The notes beneath the pieces were generated by a model that saw nothing but the letters and a program-made list of their open reading frames with translations, was not told the origin of the DNA and searched no databases. A DNA stretch of 64,000 bases, taken from assembly GCF_003363135.1 (NCBI RefSeq), contig NZ_QRBB01000001.1, positions 2,640,501 to 2,704,500 of the forward strand, in the 5' to 3' direction. This document shows positions 52,701 through 60,211 of the stretch, piece after piece; the stretch's first letter is position 1; each line of letters opens with the position of its first letter. The translations under genes and the position numbers were made by a program. Source of the stretch: Alteriqipengyuania lutimaris (GTDB taxonomy: Bacteria; Pseudomonadota; Alphaproteobacteria; Sphingomonadales; Sphingomonadaceae).

Positions 52701-54037
52701 ATCCCGGCTGTCGACCCCACCTTCGTGTCCGGAACCTGCTCGGAAGAGCCGAAACGCGCGTCGAAAACCCGCCGGGCGGGCGCATCCAGCAGCCGCAGGA
52801 CGATGGCTGCGGCGACCGCGATCGCGGCCAGTAGGCCGAAGTAGATCGATGGCGAGATTTCGCTCCAGAAGCTCCCTACGAAACCCCCGGCGAGGCTGCC
52901 GGTGAAGATCGCGAAGAACCAGCTGGCGACGGTGCTCGCACCGAGCCGCTGCGGAGCGAGGCGTGCGAAGATTCCCAAGCCATTGGGCAGGATGTAGAGT
53001 TCGCCCGTGGTCAGGATCAGGAAGAAGGCGACCAGCCAGATCCAGCTCGCCTGGCCATCCTGCTGGATGCCGGCGACGAAGGCGAGCAGCACGTAGGCAC
53101 CGGCCACGACCAGCGCGCCGATCGCCATCTTCTGCAGAGGGGAATGCTCGGTCCCCGCCTCCGCCTGCCGCCGCCAGCGGGCGAGCAGGAACGGGGTGAG
53201 CAGAATGACGATCATCGGGTTGAGAGACTGGAACCAGGTCATCGGTATCTCGAAGGCGAACGCGGTCCGGTCCACCCCTTCGTTCGCCCACAGGGCGACC
53301 GTGTTGCCCACCTGCTCGTAGGCGCTGCGAAACAGGGTGACGGCAAGAAGCAGTGCGCCCAGCAGCATCAGCGTTGCGCGGTCGAAACCCTGCCAGGTTC
53401 CGCCCTCCTCCGCTTCGACAGCGGCTGGTTCGCGGGTCTCGGGCGGCAGGTATTTCCCGCCCAGCAGGTAGATCGTCAGGCCGATGACCATCCCGATGCC
53501 CGCTGCACCGAAACCGTAGTGCCAGCCGTAGAATTCCCCGAGCGTTCCGCAGATCAGCGGTGCGAGAAAGCCGCCGATATTCACGCCGACATAATAGATG
53601 TTGTAGGCCCACGGCCTGCGCGGGTCGTCCGCAGCATAGAGATCGTTGATCTGGCTCGGCAGGCTGGGGAGGAAGAAGCCGTTGCCCAAGGCGATCGTGC
53701 CGAGGGCAATGTAGAGCATCGGCTCGAAGGCCATCAGGAAGTGGCCCAGCGCCATGATCGTGCCGCCCAGGATCACCGCGCGCCGCTTGCCCAGCCAGCG
53801 ATCGGCGATGATCCCGCCGAAGATCGGCGTGAAGTAGGCGAGCGCGGTGTAGGTGCCGTAGATGTAGGACGACATGCCCTGCTCGATCAGCAGCTCGATC
53901 GTCATGTAATAGACGAGCAGCGCGCGCATGCCGTAGTAGGAGAACTGCTCCCACATATTGGTGAGGAACAGGACGGTCAGGCCGCGCGGCTGGCCGAACC
54001 AGGTCTTCTCGCTTCCCGGAGCCAGGGCTGTCGTCAC
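52697..54037 (-). CDS. POT/PTR2 family proton-dependent peptide transporter
   Basis: 446 residues from a GTG at 54037 in a GTGA overlap with the previous stop. Twelve or so membrane segments; conserved motifs MWEQFSYYGMRALLVYYMT (family ExxERFxYY variant) and YTALAYFTPIFGGIIADRWL, plus SYIYGTY. It imports di- and tripeptides. It is the last gene of unit B and precedes the unit A promoter, which lies over its stop codon. Confidence 0.92.
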   Translation of the reverse strand: MTTALAPGSEKTWFGQPRGLTVLFLTNMWEQFSYYGMRALLVYYMTIELLIEQGMSSYIYGTYTALAYFTPIFGGIIADRWLGKRRAVILGGTIMALGHFLMAFEPMLYIALGTIALGNGFFLPSLPSQINDLYAADDPRRPWAYNIYYVGVNIGGFLAPLICGTLGEFYGWHYGFGAAGIGMVIGLTIYLLGGKYLPPETREPAAVEAEEGGTWQGFDRATLMLLGALLLAVTLFRSAYEQVGNTVALWANEGVDRTAFAFEIPMTWFQSLNPMIVILLTPFLLARWRRQAEAGTEHSPLQKMAIGALVVAGAYVLLAFVAGIQQDGQASWIWLVAFFLILTTGELYILPNGLGIFARLAPQRLGASTVASWFFAIFTGSLAGGFVGSFWSEISPSIYFGLLAAIAVAAAIVLRLLDAPARRVFDARFGSSEQVPDTKVGSTAGI

Positions 54038-55032
54038 GCGACGTAGCCCCACACGTCCTGGCCGCAACTGACCATGCCGTCTTCATAGTGCAGCGACGGT
54101 TCGCGGTCTTTCGCGAGGAAGGTCGGTCCGTCCAGATCGACGTAGTCGCACAGCTGAGCGAGGATATAGGCGGGCGCCATAGCGAGGCTGGAGCCGACCA
54201 TGTTGCCGACCATGACCTGGAGCCCGTGCTGCCGGCACAGGCGCGCGATTCTCAGGGCTTCGGTCAGCCCGCCGCACTTGTCGAGCTTGATATTGAAGAC
54301 GGAGAACCTGCCTGCCAGCGCTTCCACATCGGAACTGGTCAGCGCGCTTTCGTCGGCAGCGAGCGGGATCGGACACTCGAAACCTTCCAGGTCGCCCTCG
54401 CGGCCGCGTGCCAGCGGCTGTTCGAGCAGCGATACCCTGCACTCGGCGAGTGCGGAGACGAGAGGGTCCAGCTCCCCGAGCGCGAAACCCTGGTTCGCGT
54501 CGACCATCAGCCAGACGTCCCCCCGCGCCTCCCGGATCGCGCGCACGCGCGCAATGTCGAGAGCGAGATCGCCTGTCAGCTTGATCTTGATCGCCTTGGC
54601 ACTGCGGTAACGGCTTGCCCCGGCCGCCATCGCCTCCGGCGTGTCCGCGCCGAGCGTAAAGGTCGTGACGACCGGCAGCGGCGCATCGATCCCCGCCATT
54701 TGCCAGGTGGGCGTGGCGGTGCGGCGCGCCTCCAGTTCCCACAGTGCGCAGTCGATCGCGTTGCGCCCGCCCCCCGCGGGCATGGCATCGAGCAGACCCT
54801 TGCGATCGATCCCGGCCTCGATGACGCCACGCGCCGCTTCGATATCGGCCATCATGTTATCGGCATCGTCGCCGAGGTAATAGACGCCCCCTCCCTCGCC
54901 GCGCCCTTCGTGCGCGCCGTCGGAAAGCGTCGCCACGACCACCTCGCAGTTCTCGAACACGTGGCCCGAGATGCGAAAGGGTGCCGCGAGGCGCAGCGTC
55001 TCGCGCCGCGCCTCGAGCTTCAGGCCCGGCAT
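54034..55032 (-). CDS. dgcA: Enolase-superfamily epimerase: N-acetyl-D-Glu racemase (DgcA) or dipeptide epimerase
   Basis: 332 residues from the ATG at 55032 in a TGATG overlap. The muconate lactonising/dipeptide epimerase subgroup motifs are present: catalytic KxK (IKIKL, about 148-150), metal ligands in DVWLMVDANQGF, LLEQPLARG and PLAADES, and the second catalytic Lys in FNIKLDKCGGLTEAL (about 250). Members are either L-Ala-D/L-Glu epimerases or, with DgcN, N-acetyl-D-glutamate racemases. The dgcN homologue at 49145 favours the second; peptide transport genes are compatible with the first. Confidence 0.85.
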   Translation of the reverse strand: MPGLKLEARRETLRLAAPFRISGHVFENCEVVVATLSDGAHEGRGEGGGVYYLGDDADNMMADIEAARGVIEAGIDRKGLLDAMPAGGGRNAIDCALWELEARRTATPTWQMAGIDAPLPVVTTFTLGADTPEAMAAGASRYRSAKAIKIKLTGDLALDIARVRAIREARGDVWLMVDANQGFALGELDPLVSALAECRVSLLEQPLARGREGDLEGFECPIPLAADESALTSSDVEALAGRFSVFNIKLDKCGGLTEALRIARLCRQHGLQVMVGNMVGSSLAMAPAYILAQLCDYVDLDGPTFLAKDREPSLHYEDGMVSCGQDVWGYVA

Positions 55033-57047
55033 CAGTAGTTGGTCCCGAACCCGATCAGGTGGAAGGCGAGGCCCATCCAGACGATCACCAGTCCGGCGAG
55101 CACCAGAAGGATGCTCCAGACCTTGGCGGTCCACGCGCGCTTGCCGGTCCAGACCTGCCAGAGATACCAGCAGAACACCGCCAGCCCCCCGAAGAACACC
55201 ACGAACGTGGCGATCTGCAGGACGATGACGACCGTGTCGAAGGCTCCGCCGAGATTGGTCAGGTCGCCGAACATCAGGGTGATCGTGACCGCCCACCCCA
55301 CAAGAACGAGGAGGATGGCCAGCGCGGCGATCCGCGAGAGGCGATAGCCGAGCAGTTCGCGCCCCTCATATCCCAGCGTCCCCGAATAATGCCGCCGGAC
55401 CAGTGCACGCGTCGGCCAGAGCAGCGCCGTGAGCAACAGGATGAGAAGGCTCGCGTAGAGCAGCGGCATCAGCAGCGAGGAGTCCTTGTACCACGGGGCC
55501 CGCTCGAACACCGTGAAGGCGGACATGATCGACAGGCTGAACCGCGTCACCTCCCCATCGACAACCTCGGCACCCAGCTTCTGGTGGCTGTTGAGGTCCT
55601 CCCACAGGAAAGGCTCCACCTCGACCCAGTTGGCCGGGCGTCCGGTCAGGCCCATGCCCGGCGGCAGCACGAGGTCCCCGTCCGCGTCCACGCCGACAGT
55701 GGTCTGGCCGAGAAGCTGGGTAAGATTGAGGAAGGTCGAATCCGCACGGCGCGAGGGCACCCAGTTGCCCGCCAGCATCTGCGCATGTTCCTTGGCGGTT
55801 TCGGGATCGACCCGGCTCGTTTCCGGCTCTCCTGGGAAATAGCGATCAGCGAATTCGGTGAACAGGTTGATCCGAACGCCATTGACCGCGCCCGCTTCGC
55901 CGCCGCTGTTGAAGGACGCATAAAGGCCCACGCCCTCGTCCAGAAACAGGTGAAGCGAAGTATGAAAGCCCTCGGTGTCGCCGAGGTGGGCGATCACGTC
56001 CTGGCCGTTGATGTCGGTTTCGAAGAAGCCGAGCAGCATCCGGTCGAGGCCGGGGATCATGTCGGTCGCGGTGGTATGCATCTCGCGCGCGGTCTCGGCC
56101 TCGAGGATGCGGTTGCCGTCGAGCTCGCCATTGTTGAGGTGCGCCAGCATGAAGCGCGCCATGTCCGTTCCGGTGGAGGTCAGCGACCCGGCCGGCGAAG
56201 GCCCGACGATCTCGAACGGCACCGGCTCGCCCGATGCCGTGCCGTAACCGGTGGCGAGGTTGCCGCGCATGCTTTCCGGAACCGGCTGGCGGAACGTCGA
56301 ATCGTTCATGCCCAGCGGATCGAAGATGTGCCGCTCCACATAATCGTAGAACGGCTCGCCCGAGACGCGTTCGACGATATAGCCGGCGAGCGCGGTGCCG
56401 TAGTTCGAATAGGCGGGCGTCTCGCCAGCGTCGAAGATGCGCTCGGGCACCCACTGCTTGAGCAGTTCGTCGTAGGGAGGGATCGTGTCGCGATCGTGCC
56501 CGATAAGATCCTTCACCTGTTCCTCGAACCCGGCGGTATGGGTCATCAGCTGACGCATCGTTACAGGTTTGCCGTTGCGTTCCGGAATTTCGAAATCGAG
56601 ATACTGGTTCACGTCCGCGTCGAGATCGATGCGACCCTGTTCGACCTGCTGCATCACCGCGGTCCAGGTCACCAGTTTGGAAACCGATCCGGGCCGGAAC
56701 AGGGTGCGTCCCGGGTCGACGGGGGTGCGATCCTCCACGTCGGCGAGGCCGAAGCCGCGCTGGGTCAGGATCTCGCCGTCCTTGACCACCACGACCACCG
56801 CACCGGCGATATCGCCGTCGCCCAATGCATAGGGCATGTACCCCTCGAGCCAGGTGTCGACATCGGTCTTCGTGAGATCAGCCGCGCCGTCCGGCCGGTC
56901 GCTCGCCTGGGCTGCGGCGGCCTGTTCGGCTTCCGGCGTCCCAGGGAGATTGGGGTCCGGCGTCTGCGCGAACCCGCTTCCGCCAATCCACAGCAGAAAT
57001 GCGCCCATTGCTGCAATCGCGGCGAGCATCTCTTTCTTCAAACCCAT
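55032..57047 (-). CDS. Serine hydrolase (family S12) with C-terminal membrane domain
   Basis: 671 residues. Signal peptide (LAAIAAMGAFLLWIGGSGFA). The beta-lactamase-like domain has SVSK (Ser121, Lys124) and YSNYGTALAGYIVERVSG (YxN motif). A linker is followed by about five membrane segments in the last 170 residues (LMPLLYASLLILLLTALLW; IAALAILLVLVGWAVTITLM; TVVIVLQIATFVVFFGGLAV; WSILLVLAGLVIVWMGLAF). The membrane tail is unusual for S12 enzymes and would anchor the periplasmic hydrolase to the inner membrane. First gene of unit B; it precedes dgcA with a one-base overlap. Confidence 0.88.
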   Translation of the reverse strand: MGLKKEMLAAIAAMGAFLLWIGGSGFAQTPDPNLPGTPEAEQAAAAQASDRPDGAADLTKTDVDTWLEGYMPYALGDGDIAGAVVVVVKDGEILTQRGFGLADVEDRTPVDPGRTLFRPGSVSKLVTWTAVMQQVEQGRIDLDADVNQYLDFEIPERNGKPVTMRQLMTHTAGFEEQVKDLIGHDRDTIPPYDELLKQWVPERIFDAGETPAYSNYGTALAGYIVERVSGEPFYDYVERHIFDPLGMNDSTFRQPVPESMRGNLATGYGTASGEPVPFEIVGPSPAGSLTSTGTDMARFMLAHLNNGELDGNRILEAETAREMHTTATDMIPGLDRMLLGFFETDINGQDVIAHLGDTEGFHTSLHLFLDEGVGLYASFNSGGEAGAVNGVRINLFTEFADRYFPGEPETSRVDPETAKEHAQMLAGNWVPSRRADSTFLNLTQLLGQTTVGVDADGDLVLPPGMGLTGRPANWVEVEPFLWEDLNSHQKLGAEVVDGEVTRFSLSIMSAFTVFERAPWYKDSSLLMPLLYASLLILLLTALLWPTRALVRRHYSGTLGYEGRELLGYRLSRIAALAILLVLVGWAVTITLMFGDLTNLGGAFDTVVIVLQIATFVVFFGGLAVFCWYLWQVWTGKRAWTAKVWSILLVLAGLVIVWMGLAFHLIGFGTNY

Positions 57048-57125
57048 GTTGTCCCCCCGCCTGTGCGGCTTGTTGCTTCGATCTGGCTTCGTCGCTAGCT
57101 TGGACGAATATTAGTTGGCGTGATC

Positions 57126-57158
57126 AGGACATAATGATCCTAATTAGAAAATTGTCAA
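57126..57158 (-). promoter_or_regulatory. Promoter and operator of peptide unit B, next to the XRE-cupin gene
   Basis: On the minus strand TTGACA (57158-57153), 17 bases, then ATTATG; AGGACATAATGATCCT (57126-57141) is the operator, imperfectly palindromic. The + strand from 57121 shares ATCAGGACA, TAATG, TCCT and AATTGTCAAATC with the element at 52664-52702. It lies 26 bases before the AGGAGG of the divergent regulator. Confidence 0.7.
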
Positions 57159-57183
57159 ATCGGGGCAGGCAGGAGGGGCGCGC

Positions 57184-57843
57184 GTGACGGAGCAGCACCA
57201 GACACTCGGCAGCCTCATGCGCGGCCTGCGCAAGCGCAACGGCTGGACTCTCAAGCGGATGAGCGAGGAAAGCGGCATCCCCGTCTCGACGCTTTCCAAG
57301 GTGGAGCATGACCGGCTCACGCTCACCTATGACAAGCTGCTCCAGTTGAGCCAGCGCCTGGGAATCCGCCTGTCGGAACTGTTCGCCGAGCCGGAGGACC
57401 GGGGCGAGCGGTCGATCACCGCGCGTCGCAGCATCGGACGGCTCGACCGCGCGGTGCGGGTTACGACCGACAATTACGACTATTACTACATGTGCCCCGA
57501 ACTGCGGAACAAGCGCATGATCCCGATCGTGACGACGATCCGTGCGCGCACGGTCGAGGAATTCGGCAAACTCGTCCGCCATTCGGGCGAGGAATATATC
57601 CACGTGATCGAAGGCAGCATCGTGGTCCACACTGAATTCTATGATTCGGTCACGCTCGAAAAGGGCGAGGGAATCTATATCGATTCCGACATGGGCCACG
57701 CCTACGTCGTGGCCGAGGGGTGCGACGAAGCCCATGTTCTGGGCATCTGCGCGAGCCGCGAGCAGGACTTCGCCAAATCGCTCATGACCATCCACGGCGA
57801 CGACGCGCCCGAGCATGATGGCAGTGCTAGCGGCACGGGATAG
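57184..57843 (+). CDS. XRE-family regulator with C-terminal cupin
   Basis: 219 residues from a GTG at 57184 with a strong AGGAGG. HTH at about 8-62 (LGSLMRGLRKRNGWTLKRMS, then SGIPVSTLSKVEHDRLTL). A cupin fold follows at about 125-205 (HSGEEYIHVIEGSIVVHTEF, then GEGIYIDSDMGHAYVVAEG). Such proteins commonly sense a small ligand in the cupin and regulate amino acid or peptide use. It is divergent from unit B and next to one copy of the shared operator, so it is the likely regulator of both units. Confidence 0.9.
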   Translation: MTEQHQTLGSLMRGLRKRNGWTLKRMSEESGIPVSTLSKVEHDRLTLTYDKLLQLSQRLGIRLSELFAEPEDRGERSITARRSIGRLDRAVRVTTDNYDYYYMCPELRNKRMIPIVTTIRARTVEEFGKLVRHSGEEYIHVIEGSIVVHTEFYDSVTLEKGEGIYIDSDMGHAYVVAEGCDEAHVLGICASREQDFAKSLMTIHGDDAPEHDGSASGTG

Positions 57844-57950
57844 GGACTGGCTCCGACCGGGCACCCGCCTTCTCCGTCAAAAGGCGAAATGCGGAAAGCC
57901 GAGGGCTGCAATCAGGTCTGAACCGCCGGACCGCGCGAGCGCCATTCCCA

Positions 57951-57987
57951 TTGAATCTCGCCAGCAAGGTTCTATACCTAAAGGTAT
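57951..57987 (+). promoter_or_regulatory. tetR promoter and self-operator overlapping the start codon
   Basis: TTGAAT (57951-57956), 16 bases, then TATACC (57973-57978). The operator ATACCTAAAGGTAT (57974-57987) covers the -10 and the first two bases of the ATG. A start point near 57985 gives a transcript with almost no leader. Confidence 0.55.
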
Positions 57988-58585
57988 GGAAAAGCTTGCA
58001 ACAAGAGGTCGCCCGCGGGAATTCGATACCGACGTCGCACTTGCCGAAGCCCTGCGCCTGTTCTGGCAGAAGGGGTACGAGGGCACCTCGCTCAGCGACC
58101 TGACCGAAGCGATGGGGATCACCCGGCCGAGCCTCTATGCCGCGTTCGGCAACAAGGAGACGCTTTTTCGCCACGCGCTCGATCTCTACGAGAAGGACAA
58201 GCTCGCCTATATCGGCGAAGCAGTCGAGGCGCCCACTGCACGCGGCGTTGCCGAAACGCTTTTGCTAGGATCGGTCGACGTGGCAACCGGCGGCGAGTGC
58301 CGCGGCTGCATGGGCGTGATCTCGATGGTCGGCTGCCAGAGCGTGGAGCCTTCGATCCGCGACGACGTGAACGCCCGCGCCCAATCCGCAAAACAGCTGA
58401 TCGTCGACCGGATGCAGCGCGCGATCAACGCCGGCGAATTCGCCGTGCCGACCAGTGCGGAGGCGATCACGCGCTATCTGCTCGCGCTGATGCAGGGTAT
58501 CTCGGTGCAGGCCCAATCCGGAGCGACCCGGAGCGAGCTGATGGAAGTTGCTGATTCTGCGCTGCTTTCGTGGCCGTCGCGCTGA
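57986..58585 (+). CDS. TetR/AcrR-family repressor of the RND efflux operon
   Basis: 199 residues from the ATG at 57986. N-terminal HTH (DVALAEALRLFWQKGYEGTS, then LSDLTEAMGITRPSLYAAFG NKETLFRHAL, continuous in the gene). The C-terminal ligand domain has GGECRGCMGVISMVGCQ with three Cys, possibly sensitive to electrophiles or metals. Like the AcrR/TetR type that precedes RND pumps on the same strand. Its operator overlaps its own start, and a related one lies before the adaptor gene. Confidence 0.88.
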   Translation: MEKLATRGRPREFDTDVALAEALRLFWQKGYEGTSLSDLTEAMGITRPSLYAAFGNKETLFRHALDLYEKDKLAYIGEAVEAPTARGVAETLLLGSVDVATGGECRGCMGVISMVGCQSVEPSIRDDVNARAQSAKQLIVDRMQRAINAGEFAVPTSAEAITRYLLALMQGISVQAQSGATRSELMEVADSALLSWPSR

Positions 58586-58634
58586 CGGTTTTTCGCATCT
58601 GCGAAAAAATTACCGGGCGGTACAGAAAATCCGC

Positions 58635-58669
58635 TTGACCTGAACCCCAGATTACATACTTATCGGTAC
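58635..58669 (+). promoter_or_regulatory. Efflux operon promoter region with TetR operator
   Basis: TTGACC at 58635-58640; ATACTTATCGGTAC (58656-58669) matches the tetR self-operator at 9 of 14 positions including the ATAC and GGTA arms, and lies where the -10 would be. The leader to the adaptor start is about 135 nt. Confidence 0.5.
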
Positions 58670-58808
58670 AGATAGCTGTGCAGCGGTGATCGCTGCGCGG
58701 TGGCCGGGTGCCGCGGGCCCCGGTTCGTCCGAATTGTGCGCGTCCTGCTTCGAAAGCTCTCGCTTTTGGAGGCGGTAGCGCTTGTCTCGACAAGGTCAGG
58801 AATACCCG

Positions 58809-60137
58809 ATGCTCGACACCCCTCTCGACCGCTACGCCGATCACGCTACCGAGGAACGCCGTGCGCAGCAGGATGCCCAAAATGTCGACGAGGCAGGCTC
58901 GCCGGAGCTTGCCGATCACGAGCAATCACATGGGCTCATGCGCCACCGGCGCCTGTGGATCGGCCTCGCTCTGCTGGTAGCGATCCTTGGTGCGTGGTGG
59001 CTCCTCGGCGGCAAGCCTTCCGCCCCCGCCGCTGCGGCACCGCCCGCAGTGACCGCAGCGCTTCCGCTCCAGAAAGAAATCACCGAGTGGGACGAATTCG
59101 TGGGCCGCTTCCAAGCCAGCCGCAGCGTCGAGGTCCGCCCGCAGGTTTCGGGCGAGATCACGCGCATCCATTTCACCGACGGCCAGTTCGTCCGCAAGGG
59201 CGCGCCGCTGTTCACCATCGACGCACGAACCTATCGCGCCGCGCTCGCCGAGGCGCAGGCTGAGGTCGCGCGGGCCGAGAGTGCGCTTGCGCTGTCGCGC
59301 GACAATCTGAGCCGTGCGCAGCGGCTGGTCACTGACGATGCGATCGCCGCGACCGAGATCGACCGGCTGCAGGCCGAGGTGCGCAATAATGCCGCCACGC
59401 TTGCTGCGGCGAAGGCGCGGGTGAACTCGCGAGCGCTCGACGTCGGCTTCACCACCGTCCGCGCGCCGATTTCGGGGCAGATCTCCGACCGCCGGATCGA
59501 CGCGGGCAACCTCGTCTCGGGCGGGGGTGGCAGTGCCGCCACGCTGCTGACCACGATCAACGCGGTCGACCCGGTCTATTTCGAATTCACCGGCTCCGAG
59601 GCGCTGTTCCTCAAGGCGCGCCGCGAAGGGCTCGACAAGGGCACGCCGGTCGAGATCCGCCTGCAGGACGAGGCCGACTATCGCTGGCACGGCACGCTCG
59701 ACTTCACCGATAACGGGCTCGACAGCGAGTCCGGCACGATCCGCGCGCGTGCGGTCGTGCGCAATGGCGAAGGCTTCCTTGCGCCCGGGCTGTTCGGCCG
59801 AATGCGGCTGGCGACCGGCGGCACGCGGCAGGCGCTGCTGGTGCCCGATACCGCCGTCACCACCGACCAGACGCGCAAGCTGCTGCTGGTGGTCGGCAAG
59901 GACGGCACCGTCGCCACCCGCGCGGTCGAGCTCGGGCCATTGGTCGGTAATCTGCGCGTGATCGAGAAGGGTCTGAAACCCACCGACCGCGTGATCATCG
60001 AGGGCACCCAGATGGCAATGCCCGGGCAGAAGGTCTCCGCGCAGAAGGGCCGGATTTCGGCACCCCCGGCGGAGGCGACCGCGCCTCCCGAGACGCCCGC
60101 CTCGATCCCAGCCTCCTCCGCCAGCCTCGCCAGCTAA
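58809..60137 (+). CDS. RND efflux periplasmic adaptor (membrane fusion protein)
   Basis: 442 residues from the ATG at 58809 (AGGA upstream); a TTG at 58782 is less likely. One membrane anchor (WIGLALLVAILGAWWLLGG, about 48-66). Then the barrel-sandwich/lipoyl part (ASRSVEVRPQVSGEITRIHF), a helical hairpin (LAEAQAEVARAESALALSR), the second lipoyl half (FTTVRAPISGQISDRRIDAG) and membrane-proximal domains ending GTQMAMPGQKVSAQKGRI. Of the MexE/AcrA class. It carries an unusually long cytoplasmic N-terminus of about 45 residues. Confidence 0.93.
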   Translation: MLDTPLDRYADHATEERRAQQDAQNVDEAGSPELADHEQSHGLMRHRRLWIGLALLVAILGAWWLLGGKPSAPAAAAPPAVTAALPLQKEITEWDEFVGRFQASRSVEVRPQVSGEITRIHFTDGQFVRKGAPLFTIDARTYRAALAEAQAEVARAESALALSRDNLSRAQRLVTDDAIAATEIDRLQAEVRNNAATLAAAKARVNSRALDVGFTTVRAPISGQISDRRIDAGNLVSGGGGSAATLLTTINAVDPVYFEFTGSEALFLKARREGLDKGTPVEIRLQDEADYRWHGTLDFTDNGLDSESGTIRARAVVRNGEGFLAPGLFGRMRLATGGTRQALLVPDTAVTTDQTRKLLLVVGKDGTVATRAVELGPLVGNLRVIEKGLKPTDRVIIEGTQMAMPGQKVSAQKGRISAPPAEATAPPETPASIPASSASLAS

Positions 60138-60157
60138 GGCGCGCCCGCGCGCAGCCT

Positions 60158-60205
60158 CACGCCCGAATTACGCCCCCAATTCACGCCCCAGACCACGCCC
60201 GGAGT
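60158..60205. repeat. Short direct repeats ACGCCC in the adaptor-pump gap
   Basis: Four copies of (T/A/C)CACGCCC-like units at 11-13 base spacing (TCACGCCCGAATTACGCCCC, then CAATTCACGCCCCAGACCAC and CACGCCCGGAG). They lie between the adaptor stop and the pump ATG. The last ends just before the start codon region. Function unknown; may be slippage products. Confidence 0.4.
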
Positions 60206-60211
60206 GCGTCC

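Noticed and set aside
60158..60205. CRISPR-like short repeats
   Set aside because: Units are only 6-8 bases with spacing of about 12 bases; no CRISPR array or cas gene is present in the window.
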